36,771 nt of DNA from a virus: the IMG/VR virus record IMGVR_UViG_3300027800_000031, positions 1 to 36,771 of that record; one strand, 5' to 3'. Position 1 is the stretch's first letter; the number at the start of each line of letters is the position of its first letter. Under the pieces are notes generated by a model. It did not search any database. It saw only the letters and a program-made list of their open reading frames with translations, and was not told where the DNA came from. Made by a program: the position numbers and the translations under genes. This document shows positions 7,397 to 14,922 of this stretch, piece after piece.

Positions 7397-8953
7397 ATGG
7401 ATAGGACAAACGCATCCGGAAGCATCGACGGAGCATACGTCGACGATGATCCTGTAAATGAAATAACCGGAACGCTCCTCGTCGCTCATGATCGGAACGC
7501 AATTCAAGAGGAATTACTTGCCGTCATAGAGGCCGCGGGAATTACTCCGAATGGAAATAATTGGGCGCAGATACTAGCCGCGCTCCGATCAAGCGCCGCG
7601 AACCTGGTCGACGCTAACAAACTGAACGGACAGCTCGCCGAATTTTATCGCGACGCCGGGAATTTGAACGCTGGCACCGTACCAGAGGCGCGACTCCCGC
7701 TCGCAGCGATCGCGGCCGCGATAAACTATACCGCCGCCGACGTACTCTTAAAACTATTGACCGTAGACGGCGCTGAATCGGGACTCGTTTCGGAAGATTC
7801 GACGAAACTAGGAGGAGTCGCCGCCGCGAATTTTATACACGGAAACGAGAACGGGGCAATTTTAGCAAATAGTGGATCGTTTTCATCTAATGCTACAAGG
7901 TCAGGATTTTATATATTTAACGGAATAACCGTTTCAGACTTGCCGGACGCAGAATTTTATTCCGGATATATAACAAAATATGATAATAATACCGGAAACG
8001 CGGAGATTGTAGCAACATCGGGGAAAAAATATGCGCGAAGTTTAGGCGGAGGAGTTTGGTCCTCATGGATTCTTATCTCCGACAATGGAGTCGCGCCTAA
8101 TTCCGCAGATTCTAAGATGCTAAATTCTGCGGCGAAGGCTTTTAAGTTCCAATTATATAACGCAGGAAATACTTTATTAAAAAGAATTTGTATTTTGCCG
8201 AATGGAACAAATAGCACCGATTCGGCAAGAATAAACCTTTCATTACACGACTGGACTTTTATGTACGGAACGGGTGAATTTGTATTTAAAAACAGAAATG
8301 GATTTAAATACATCGCGCATCATGATGGCTCTGTTTCTGTCAGTACTTGTGGTATTGCTTGCTATAATCGTTCAGACGGAGGAATTGACGTTTGCATATA
8401 TGCACACGCCGGACAATTTATTGAAGCCTCCGTTTTGGTCGACGGCGAAGATATTATTTTTTCGAATGGGGAGGACTTTGTTCCGTCTGGTAGTTTGTGC
8501 TTTGACTCTGCGGACACAACGACATATCCAATAAATAGAAAAACATGGAACTCGAATTCGCATCCGACGACGCTCACCGGATATGGCATAACCGACGCGC
8601 TAAAAGATTCGGTAATCGTTACGGGAACCGCACGAACGATTTATAATCAAGGTATCGTTTCATATACGCGACGAGAATTTATATCGTTCGTTCGTGGTTC
8701 GCTCAAGCTCGATTTCGTTCATGATAATTTAGCTGGTTTAATAACTGTCACCTCGGCCGGTAAAACTGTATATCAATACAATCATCCCGACAATACCGCT
8801 ATAAATATAACCGTCGACGTACCGGTTTATCATTCGCAGCCGGTTGTTTTGACCTGTTCCGCTGGAAATATAACGCGGTTTATGGTAAAAGACGATGGAA
8901 CCTGTTCCGGTGCGTTATACGACGAGACGGTCGCTTTTCTGAATCTTGGTTAA
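7397..8953 (+). CDS. Tail fibre protein
   Basis: This 518-residue protein is the last of the tail genes and should carry host-receptor recognition. The N-terminal part (1-150) is ordered like other fibre attachment regions (ALRSSAANLVDANKLNGQLAEFY, LGGVAAANFIHGNENG). A later TLTGYGITDA motif (near residue 395) is the short repeat found in many phage fibres. The middle (about residues 155-380, bases 7860-8530) is much richer in A and T than the flanks and in Asn, Ser and Tyr, as if exchanged separately. No chaperone gene follows directly. The Shine-Dalgarno is AAAAGGGG. Confidence 0.85.
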   Translation: MDRTNASGSIDGAYVDDDPVNEITGTLLVAHDRNAIQEELLAVIEAAGITPNGNNWAQILAALRSSAANLVDANKLNGQLAEFYRDAGNLNAGTVPEARLPLAAIAAAINYTAADVLLKLLTVDGAESGLVSEDSTKLGGVAAANFIHGNENGAILANSGSFSSNATRSGFYIFNGITVSDLPDAEFYSGYITKYDNNTGNAEIVATSGKKYARSLGGGVWSSWILISDNGVAPNSADSKMLNSAAKAFKFQLYNAGNTLLKRICILPNGTNSTDSARINLSLHDWTFMYGTGEFVFKNRNGFKYIAHHDGSVSVSTCGIACYNRSDGGIDVCIYAHAGQFIEASVLVDGEDIIFSNGEDFVPSGSLCFDSADTTTYPINRKTWNSNSHPTTLTGYGITDALKDSVIVTGTARTIYNQGIVSYTRREFISFVRGSLKLDFVHDNLAGLITVTSAGKTVYQYNHPDNTAINITVDVPVYHSQPVVLTCSAGNITRFMVKDDGTCSGALYDETVAFLNLG

Positions 8954-8969
8954 TGGCGGGAGTTATATA

Positions 8970-9266
8970 ATGAAATTCGGAATAATTATGTCGGCGATTT
9001 TACTCGCGATGATCGTCGCGCTTTACTTGGTCAATAAGTCGCGCGAGCGACAAAAGGAACGCGCCGACGAAGCCGAAGCGCGCGCGAAAACCGAACGCGC
9101 TGAACTCGCAAAACGCGAAAAATTCAACGCACAAATGGAGACGATCGAAAATGAACGACAAGCGAAAACCGGGAAAGTTACTACTGGCCGTGCTCTTACT
9201 GATTTCGACAATTCTCTTGACGTCCTGTCAGATATTGCCGGAACCAAAAGTCGAGTATCGAAATAG
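8970..9266 (+). CDS. Inner-membrane spanin (Rz-like)
   Basis: This 98-residue protein has one N-terminal transmembrane helix (about residues 2-20, GIIMSAILLAMIVALYLV) and then a highly charged coiled coil (RERQKERADEAEARAKTERA). That is the layout of i-spanins. The gene for the outer-membrane partner starts inside it in another frame at 9151, the classical Rz/Rz1 nesting. The pair spans the periplasm and fuses the two membranes at the end of lysis, which implies a Gram-negative host. I chose ATG 8970 because GGGAG lies 7 bases upstream. An in-frame ATG at 8946 overlaps the fibre gene and would precede the membrane helix. Confidence 0.82.
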   Translation: MKFGIIMSAILLAMIVALYLVNKSRERQKERADEAEARAKTERAELAKREKFNAQMETIENERQAKTGKVTTGRALTDFDNSLDVLSDIAGTKSRVSK

Positions 9267-9444
9267 ACCGATCCCTGTCGTCGCATGGCCGACGTTTCCT
9301 GATCCGTCCGGTATCGTCACTCGAACCGATGACGGGTCCGTCGTTATGCCGACGGAATATTGGCTCGCCTTGACGCGCTATATTATCGACGTAGAATTCG
9401 GAATCGAAAAAATCGAGACCTACCGGAAAACTGATAATGAGTAA
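9151..9444 (+). CDS. Outer-membrane lipoprotein spanin (Rz1-like)
   Basis: This 97-residue protein has a lipoprotein signal peptide: a basic N-terminus MNDKRKPGK, a hydrophobic run LLLAVLLLISTILLTSC, and a lipobox LLTSC with the acylated Cys at about residue 26. The mature part starts with Pro-rich sequence (ILPEP, NRPIPVVAWPTFPDP), a hallmark of Rz1 proteins. It overlaps the i-spanin gene by 116 bases in a different frame and its stop overlaps the next start. At about 70 mature residues it is longer than lambda Rz1 (about 40). Confidence 0.82.
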   Translation: MNDKRKPGKLLLAVLLLISTILLTSCQILPEPKVEYRNRPIPVVAWPTFPDPSGIVTRTDDGSVVMPTEYWLALTRYIIDVEFGIEKIETYRKTDNE

Positions 9445-10057
9445 CGAATTTCGTGAGTATAATCGCGCGCTGACGTCGCTCGTCAATAATGGAATCCCGC
9501 GCGCCGTCGCTGAAACCTTGACGACGGTCGGAGGCTGGGCGCACTATGCGACAGCGAAAAACGTCCGTCAACGGTTCACGCTCCGAAATCAATACACGGA
9601 GCGAAGCCTGCGATTCTATAAGGCGAGCCCGAAAACACAGCTTTCAAAAATAAACGCCGTCACGGGATCAATAAGTCCATATATGGAAGCGCAGGACGCC
9701 GGAGGCGAACGTCTCCCGAAGCAGGGCTCGCGCGCTCCTGTCGCTACTATCGCGGCGCGCGGAGGAAACCCTTCGAAGGTCATACGAAAAAAATACTATG
9801 CCGGAACTATGTCGCCAGATATGTTCGTTGGCCGGCCAGGACGCGGAGGCGATCAGCCGTTTGGCGTTTGGGAGCGATATCGACAAGGAAAAACGACGCG
9901 GGTCCGCATGATCCGCAGCCTCGAGAATACCAGCGTCGAGATCAAGGCGACGCGCTGGCACCGCGACGGAGTGACACCATATGCGCGCGAGAACGTATTC
10001 GCCGAAGAATACGCGCGCGTAGCATCCCGAATTCTGCAAGAATTCGGCGCTAAATAA
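9437..10057 (+). CDS. Minor tail / tail-completion-like protein (tentative)
   Basis: This basic protein of 206 residues has segments reminiscent of phage minor tail protein Z and tail-completion proteins. The N-terminal helix has AVAETLTTVGGWAHYATAKNV, a segment that looks like the 'A..lt.ta..a...' start of that family. Later parts are KKYYAGTMSPDMFVGRPG and PFGVWERYRQGKTTRVRMIR, with a conserved-looking Gly-rich 'fvgrp' strand. It begins 8 bases inside the Rz1 gene and is the last gene before the early promoter. Its position after lysis genes is unusual for a structural gene. The function is inferred with low certainty. Confidence 0.42.
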   Translation: MSNEFREYNRALTSLVNNGIPRAVAETLTTVGGWAHYATAKNVRQRFTLRNQYTERSLRFYKASPKTQLSKINAVTGSISPYMEAQDAGGERLPKQGSRAPVATIAARGGNPSKVIRKKYYAGTMSPDMFVGRPGRGGDQPFGVWERYRQGKTTRVRMIRSLENTSVEIKATRWHRDGVTPYARENVFAEEYARVASRILQEFGAK

Positions 10058-10068
10058 AAAAAAGATCA

Positions 10069-10126
10069 TTTACACTAAAAAAACACTGTAAAAAGATTGA
10101 CGCATGGTGTAAAAGGGTGCTAATAT
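10069..10126 (+). promoter_or_regulatory. Early promoter with operator half-sites
   Basis: The -35 is TTGACG (10097-10102), the spacer 18 bases, and the -10 TAATAT (10121-10126). Around it lie TTTACAC (10069-10075) and its exact inverse GTGTAAA (10107-10113, inside the spacer), with a partial copy ctGTAAA at 10086-10092. These look like operator sites for the Arc-like repressor made by the first gene, which would autoregulate the replication operon. Confidence 0.65.
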
Positions 10127-10148
10127 AACCGCATCGACAGGGGGTTAT

Positions 10149-10343
10149 ATGCCGAAAAAATTAACTAAATGGTCAATAAGCTGGCCGACTTCTTTACACG
10201 AACGGGCAACGAGGATCGCCGAGGCGAATCGCCGCAGTCTAAACGCGCAGGTTCTTTACTGGCTCGAGAATGGCGGAATTCCCGCCGACCTTCTCGACGA
10301 GTCGCGGGCCGATATTGCCGAGGGAATGGAGTCAAAAAAATGA
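10149..10343 (+). CDS. Arc-like ribbon-helix-helix transcriptional repressor
   Basis: This 64-residue protein has the Arc family pattern: a short basic beta strand (LTKWSISWP), then helix A (SLHERATRIAEANRRSLNAQ) and helix B (AQVLYWLENGG). 'R...A..n.rSlNa.....le' is the classic Arc/Mnt signature. Arc-type proteins bind as dimer pairs to short palindromes, and suitable sites overlap the promoter immediately upstream. GGGGG at 10140-10144 is the ribosome site. The gene overlaps the next one in ATGA, so it heads the early operon. Confidence 0.82.
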   Translation: MPKKLTKWSISWPTSLHERATRIAEANRRSLNAQVLYWLENGGIPADLLDESRADIAEGMESKK

Positions 10344-10567
10344 CAGTATATGAAAAACTCATGAACGACGCCGATCGCCTGATCGCTGACGGAGTCGCAT
10401 CATCGACTGGCATCCGCGAGATTAAGTTCCGCGAAGCCGAGGATATCCGCGAGCGCGCCGAGTCAATGGAAGTCGGCGAAGCTGAACGCATTATTACCGC
10501 CTGCAAGGGCCTTTCTTGTAAGGTTCGCGCCTGTAAGTCCTGCGAATCCGCTGGGGTTTATTCATGA
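10340..10567 (+). CDS. Small Cys-rich protein of unknown function
   Basis: This 75-residue protein starts by ATGA overlap with the repressor gene and ends by overlap with the next gene. The first 55 residues are charged and helical. The end holds four cysteines spaced CX4CX4CX2C (CKGLSCKVRACKSC), which could bind a metal ion. I do not recognise the family. The same frame is open further upstream but inside the repressor gene, so ATG 10340 is preferred. Confidence 0.62.
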   Translation: MTVYEKLMNDADRLIADGVASSTGIREIKFREAEDIRERAESMEVGEAERIITACKGLSCKVRACKSCESAGVYS

Positions 10568-10926
10568 AAGTATACATCTCCGGGCCGATCACCGGGCATC
10601 CGAATTTGAATCGCTCCGCGTTCGACCAGGCAGTCGCGGAGATAGTCGCGCTCGGTGTCGAGGCAGTCAATCCGCATACAATAGCAGGGCCGACTCCAGA
10701 AATAATTGCATCATGGCAAACCGAAAACGAAAAATGGGAATGGTTTATGCGGAACGATATAAAGACGCTCGTCGACTGCGACGCGCTTTTTATGCTCGAT
10801 GGCTGGCAATTTTCACGCGGAGCGTCAATCGAGGCTATGCTCGCGCGTGATGTCGGGCTACGAGTTTTTTATTCTCTCGACGCGCTGCGCGCTTACCGCG
10901 AAATGATCCTCGAGGTATCACGATGA
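10564..10926 (+). CDS. DUF4406 protein, nucleoside 2-deoxyribosyltransferase-like
   Basis: This 120-residue protein begins MKVYISGPITGHPNLNRSAF, the signature of DUF4406 proteins, which have the fold of nucleoside 2-deoxyribosyltransferases. Further family features are AVNPHTI, MRNDIKTLVDCDALFMLDGW and SRGASIEAMLARDVG. Relatives bind or cleave nucleoside/nucleotide bonds, but most phage members are untested, so a nucleotide-metabolism role is only inferred. The gene overlaps both neighbours by 4 bases. Confidence 0.85.
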   Translation: MKVYISGPITGHPNLNRSAFDQAVAEIVALGVEAVNPHTIAGPTPEIIASWQTENEKWEWFMRNDIKTLVDCDALFMLDGWQFSRGASIEAMLARDVGLRVFYSLDALRAYREMILEVSR

Positions 10927-11426
10927 ACGCCGAACGGATCGTTCTAATCGCCGTATTTTGTAGTTTATTCAATAGTACCGGCGTTCATGCCGAGGATCGA
11001 TCAGCGGGCATCGACGGAGTCCCTCGGGAGTATCGCGAACTAATCTTTCGCGAATCGGCGTTCGCATGGGTTCCAATTAAGGTATCCTCCGCGCTGCTCC
11101 GCGAAGAATCTCAATGGGACGCGCTGGCCGTCAACGTAAATAGAAACGCCGCGGGAGCGATCGTATCATATGACATCGGACTCGGACAGATCAACACGAA
11201 ATATCTCGATTACTTTTCCCGCGAGTATAACGAAGGGAGACGAATTGATTTAACTGATCCGCGGGAAAACGTCCGGACGTCGCTCCGTCACCTGGCGAAA
11301 ATGTACCGGGCGACGGGCGACTGGCGATCTGCGGTCGCGTCGTATAATTGCGGATTAACACGATTCAGATCGGGGATACCGCTCCCGCAAGTAACGAAAA
11401 ATTTAACGCATAGAGTATTTGGCTAA
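10923..11426 (+). CDS. Lytic transglycosylase, secreted (endolysin candidate)
   Basis: This 167-residue protein has a signal peptide or signal-anchor (residues 1-23, ending GVHAED) and then an SLT-type lysozyme domain. The catalytic Glu lies in EESQWDA (Glu62), followed by the family segments GLGQIN (86-91) and AVASYNCG near the end. It would cleave peptidoglycan in the periplasm without a murein hydrolase of its own being injected. With a removable or slowly released signal it could act as the endolysin, or it may help DNA entry. The early-operon position is odd for a late lysis gene. Confidence 0.78.
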   Translation: MNAERIVLIAVFCSLFNSTGVHAEDRSAGIDGVPREYRELIFRESAFAWVPIKVSSALLREESQWDALAVNVNRNAAGAIVSYDIGLGQINTKYLDYFSREYNEGRRIDLTDPRENVRTSLRHLAKMYRATGDWRSAVASYNCGLTRFRSGIPLPQVTKNLTHRVFG

Positions 11427-11459
11427 ACTTACGAGTTACTAAAAAAGGAAAGCGTCGTT

Positions 11460-14126
11460 ATGAAATCAATATTTGACGAGGCGCGGTCCGCCGTCTCCGC
11501 GTCGCTTATACAGCAAATGCTCGAAACAAATGGCGCATATTGGGACGCTGGCGAATACTGGACGCGGAATCCGCTACGCGCTGACGGAACCGTCGGATCG
11601 TTCTCGATCAGTGAAACTGGGGTTTGGCACGACTTCGCCGACGATACCGGAGGAGACCTGATCGACCTGATCGTCGATATGCGAAAATGCTCAAAAAAAG
11701 AAGCCGCCGAGGAAATAGTCCGCATGGGTGGACATTACGTCGCAGAAGACACTCGACAAAGTCGCGAGACGTCGAAAAAGGAAAAACAGCGCGACAAGTT
11801 TCCGCCGCAAATTCCCGCTCCGGAGGCCGCGCTCAAGAGTCTAAACCAGGCAATGCGGGCAGACTGGGCGCGCGATCGATACGGCGAACCGCTCAAGGGG
11901 TGGACGTATCGCGACGCCGACGCTCGCGTCGTATTTTGCGTCGTCCGGTATGAAAAGAAAAAACCTGACGGAACTATCGCGAAGGACGTCGTTCCGTTCT
12001 ATTATGGTATTGACGAACGCTGGCACAACGGGAGCCCGCTCGACACTGGCCGACCGCTATTCAAGCTCGACCAGGTCTCCCGCGCTGATCGTTCGGTTCC
12101 GGTTCTCGTCGTCGAGGGTGAAAAATGCGCGTCCGTCGAGGTTCCCGGATATCTCGTCGTCACCTGGTCGCAGGGGACAGCGTCGGTTCTAAAAACCGAC
12201 TGGTCTCCGCTCGAGGGTCGCGAAATTATAATTTGGCCCGACGCCGATCATCAATACGACAAGGCCGGTAAACTTATTCCATGGCATGAACAGCCAGGCA
12301 TGAAGGCCGCGCTTACGATCGCAAAACGATTACCAGGGGCGCGAATTCTCGACGTTCAGAGTAAAGCCGCGCAAAAAAACGGCTGGGATATTGCCGACGC
12401 CGTTTCCGACGGAGTCGATCCCGTTGCATTTATTGCCGACACGCTGCCGCAGGTTGCCGGGGAAACAGGACGATCGGACGACGCGCTCCCGTTCGTAGTT
12501 CTCGGGCATGATACCGCAAGCCATTATTTTATGAGACGCGATTCCCGCGTCATTTTCGCAGTAGGTCGCGGATCGTTCAACGCGATTAAGGCGCTCGAGA
12601 TCGCTCCGCTTTCATACTGGGCGATCGACTTCTCCTCGAAAACTGACGGAATCCGCGCTGTCGATATTTATGATTTTTTGATTAACCTATCGGCGGACGC
12701 TGGATCGTTCGATCATACAAAAGTAAGGGGCGCCGGAGTGTGGCGTGATAAAGACGGAATAGTTCTTAATGACGGGCAGCGCTTAATTATGCCTGACGGC
12801 ACGGTTCGCGCATATGACGAACACCGGTCGGAATTTGTGTATATAAAATCATCGGTAAAGTTTGGGGCAATGGCAGGACCGGAGGCGACAGACGAGGACG
12901 GAGCACAGCTCGAGGAGCTATTCAAGGCGCAATCTTGGACCGATCCCGCGATGGCTACGCTGGCTATGGGCTGGGCGCTGATAGCTCCGTTCGGTGGTAT
13001 GCTAAAATGGAGGCCGCATATTTGGCTAACTGGACGAAAGGGGTCTGGTAAATCGTATATGCTCGAAAACCTGATCGCGCCGCTCTGCGGGCCGTTTGCT
13101 CATCGCGGATCAGGAAAAGACACGGAGGCCGGAATTCGCCGTTCGTTGAACATGGACGCGCGGCCGGTAATCCTTGACGAAATGGAGCCGAAATCCGCGA
13201 AGGCGCGCGAAAAAATCGGGAGCCTGCTCGAGCTCGCAAGAAACGCCTCGAGCGACGGTTCCGGCGTTATAACGATCGGAGGCGGAGTCGATGGCGGAGC
13301 CGTTACGTTCGTTATTCGATCGTGTTTCGCGTTCGCGTCCGTACAAGTTCCAGACGAGGACGCCGCCGTCGCGTCACGTATTATACGAATGGAACTACGC
13401 GCAGAGACCGACCAGGCCGCTAAATTCCGACGCTGCGCGGAGCTTTACGCCGAATGTATGCAGGACCCTAGTCGGTACACTCGCCGAATGTATCGGGCCT
13501 TGCCGCGGATACTTTCCGACGTCGAGTTTATACGATCGGCATATCTCGGTATATTTGGAGAACAGCGCAGAGTCGACCAGGTTGCGCCGCTATTCGCCGC
13601 AGCATGGGCCGCGCAGTCGTCGTCAACGATACGCGACTCGGACGCCGGACGCGAATGGCTCTCGGGATGGCTCGATCGCCTGGTCGCGTCCTCCGGAGAA
13701 TCCGTCGAGGACGAGGACGCGGTCGTCCGTCATTTAATCGCCGCGCAAGTAAGAAACGACGACGGGAAAACGCGAACCGTAGCGGAGTGGATGAACGGGG
13801 TAATCTTGAACGGCGAGGAGGGCGCCGAGGCGAACCTGCTCTCGCGCAATGGTATCCGGCTTATGGACTACGAAGGAAAGCGCGTCGTCGCGATCGCGGC
13901 CGATAATCAACACGTTCGGAAAATTCTAACGGGGACAGCTTACGAATCGGGATACGGCGCACAGCTCCGGCGAAATAAACTATGCGTCAAGGATTCGCAT
14001 ACCGTCCGTTTCGCCTGCGGTTGCCTGCGGGCCTGTCTGATCGATTGGACAGGGTTCAAAAAACAATATATCGGCGAGACCGTCATCGCACAGCCTGCGC
14101 TCGCGGACGACACGATTCCGTTCTAA
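11460..14126 (+). CDS. Primase-helicase fusion (TOPRIM plus DUF927 ATPase)
   Basis: This 888-residue protein is the main replication enzyme. The N-terminal region (30-95) resembles primase-associated domains (WTRNPLRADGTVGSFSI, WHDFADDTGGDLIDLI). A TOPRIM-like domain follows, with VVEGEK at 218-222 and IIIWPDAD at 256-263, giving the Glu and Asp pair that bind metal. The C-terminal half is a DUF927-type hexameric helicase: Walker A GRKGSGKS at about 523-530, Walker B RPVILDEME near 566, and WLTGRKG and GDGSGVITIGGG segments typical of the family. AAAAAAGGAAAG precedes the ATG. Primase-helicase fusions of this kind start lagging-strand synthesis and unwind the fork. Confidence 0.85.
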   Translation: MKSIFDEARSAVSASLIQQMLETNGAYWDAGEYWTRNPLRADGTVGSFSISETGVWHDFADDTGGDLIDLIVDMRKCSKKEAAEEIVRMGGHYVAEDTRQSRETSKKEKQRDKFPPQIPAPEAALKSLNQAMRADWARDRYGEPLKGWTYRDADARVVFCVVRYEKKKPDGTIAKDVVPFYYGIDERWHNGSPLDTGRPLFKLDQVSRADRSVPVLVVEGEKCASVEVPGYLVVTWSQGTASVLKTDWSPLEGREIIIWPDADHQYDKAGKLIPWHEQPGMKAALTIAKRLPGARILDVQSKAAQKNGWDIADAVSDGVDPVAFIADTLPQVAGETGRSDDALPFVVLGHDTASHYFMRRDSRVIFAVGRGSFNAIKALEIAPLSYWAIDFSSKTDGIRAVDIYDFLINLSADAGSFDHTKVRGAGVWRDKDGIVLNDGQRLIMPDGTVRAYDEHRSEFVYIKSSVKFGAMAGPEATDEDGAQLEELFKAQSWTDPAMATLAMGWALIAPFGGMLKWRPHIWLTGRKGSGKSYMLENLIAPLCGPFAHRGSGKDTEAGIRRSLNMDARPVILDEMEPKSAKAREKIGSLLELARNASSDGSGVITIGGGVDGGAVTFVIRSCFAFASVQVPDEDAAVASRIIRMELRAETDQAAKFRRCAELYAECMQDPSRYTRRMYRALPRILSDVEFIRSAYLGIFGEQRRVDQVAPLFAAAWAAQSSSTIRDSDAGREWLSGWLDRLVASSGESVEDEDAVVRHLIAAQVRNDDGKTRTVAEWMNGVILNGEEGAEANLLSRNGIRLMDYEGKRVVAIAADNQHVRKILTGTAYESGYGAQLRRNKLCVKDSHTVRFACGCLRACLIDWTGFKKQYIGETVIAQPALADDTIPF

Positions 14127-14137
14127 TGGGGGATAAA

Positions 14138-14373
14138 ATGATTTTAATGAAAAACTGCGATTGTATGGACTACATGGCGACGTTGCCGGACAAATCGTTT
14201 GCCGTAGCGATTGTCACGACCTCGGATTCGACCTCGTTTGGATGGAAAAAGATCCCGAATATTATGCCGCTGCGCTCAAGCGATACCAGGAACACGCGGC
14301 GCAGGCGACGCTATTCGCTCCGCAGGAATTACGCGCAGGAAATTACGCGCAGCTCGACCTCGGGGGGTTATAA
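14138..14373 (+). pseudogene. Remnant of a DNA adenine methyltransferase (internal deletion)
   Basis: The start, MILMKNCDCMDYMATLPDKSFAVAIV, is the N-terminus of phage DNA N6-adenine methylases, in the frame of ATG 14138 with GGGGGAT upstream. From about 14206 the homologous sequence continues in another frame with FDLVWMEKDPEYYAAALKRY and AQATLFAPQEL, the C-terminal end of the same family. The central part, including the DPPY catalytic motif, is missing, so the gene cannot make an active enzyme. The C-terminal frame ends at TAA 14371-14373, which overlaps the start of the next gene. This is an internal deletion with frame change and not an ordinary small gene. Confidence 0.75.
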
Positions 14374-14807
14374 TGGGACGAAATAACGAGGCCGCTATTA
14401 TCGCGCAGGTACTAATCGAGGCGACGCGCAAGGGCTGGCGATTATTTCGGAATTCCGTCGGTCTCGCGTTTATGGGCGGGCAGATAACGGAGGAACGGAC
14501 GATCACAGACAAAGCAGGAAAGCCGGTTCACCTGGTCGAGCTCGTTAATCCGCGGCGCGTCGCTGTCGGGCTCTGCAAGGGATCGAGCGACCTCGTCGGA
14601 TGGCGTCCGGTCGAAATCACTAACGCCATGATAGGGAAAACGATCGCGCAATTCGCAGCCGTCGAGTGTAAAACGCAAGGGTATAAACGCACGACGAGCG
14701 AACAGGACAATTTTATCGGCCAGGTAGTAAAAAATGGCGGATTCGCGGCGATCGCTCGCGAGCAGTCCGACGGTTCCGTCGTATACGAGGAAATAAAAAC
14801 GGAGTAA
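14373..14807 (+). CDS. VRR-NUC domain nuclease
   Basis: This 144-residue protein matches stand-alone phage VRR-NUC nucleases: an RN.vG pattern (FRNSVGLAFMG, 25-35), SDLVGWRPV (72-80), FAAVECKT (94-101, the E-x-K metal-binding pair) and YKRTTSEQDNFI (104-115). The fold is the PD-(D/E)XK type, and such proteins cut branched DNA. Its place between primase-helicase and DEAD-box helicase suits a replication or recombination role. The start ATG overlaps the stop of the degraded methylase (TAATG), and its ribosome site CGGGGGG lies inside that relic. Confidence 0.85.
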   Translation: MGRNNEAAIIAQVLIEATRKGWRLFRNSVGLAFMGGQITEERTITDKAGKPVHLVELVNPRRVAVGLCKGSSDLVGWRPVEITNAMIGKTIAQFAAVECKTQGYKRTTSEQDNFIGQVVKNGGFAAIAREQSDGSVVYEEIKTE

Positions 14808-14823
14808 AAAACACGTTCTGGAC

Positions 14824-14866
14824 TTGTGTTTTATGTAACTATGATATACTATGATATACATATAAT
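14824..14866 (+). promoter_or_regulatory. Promoter region with repeated box (copy 1)
   Basis: Bases 14824-14849 match 18122-18147 at 24 of 26 positions. Within and after them lie two tandem copies of ATGATATAC (14841-14849, 14851-14859), extended -10-like TGATATACT, and TATAAT at 14861-14866. This is the first clear gap after the VRR-NUC gene, so a secondary promoter for the helicase and recombination genes is likely. Confidence 0.55.
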
Positions 14867-14877
14867 GAGGCGTACTA

Positions 14878-14922
14878 ATGACATATTTTAGTTTATGTTC
14901 TGGAATCGAGGCGGCGCGATGA
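14878..14922 (+). pseudogene. Remnant N-terminus of a cytosine-5 DNA methyltransferase, now a 14-codon leader ORF
   Basis: ATG 14878, with GAGG 8 bases upstream, encodes MTYFSLCSGIEAAR and stops at TGA 14920-14922. FSLCSGIEAA is the motif I start of Dcm-type C5 methylases found in phages. The rest of that gene is gone. The stop overlaps the helicase ATG (ATGA), so the relic now acts as a leader peptide that could couple translation of the helicase. Confidence 0.65.

Noticed and set aside
14808-14835. Hairpin AAAACAC/GTGTTTT after the VRR-NUC gene as a terminator
   Set aside because: Its right arm belongs to the repeated promoter-like box also seen at 18122, where no left arm exists, so pairing is probably accidental.
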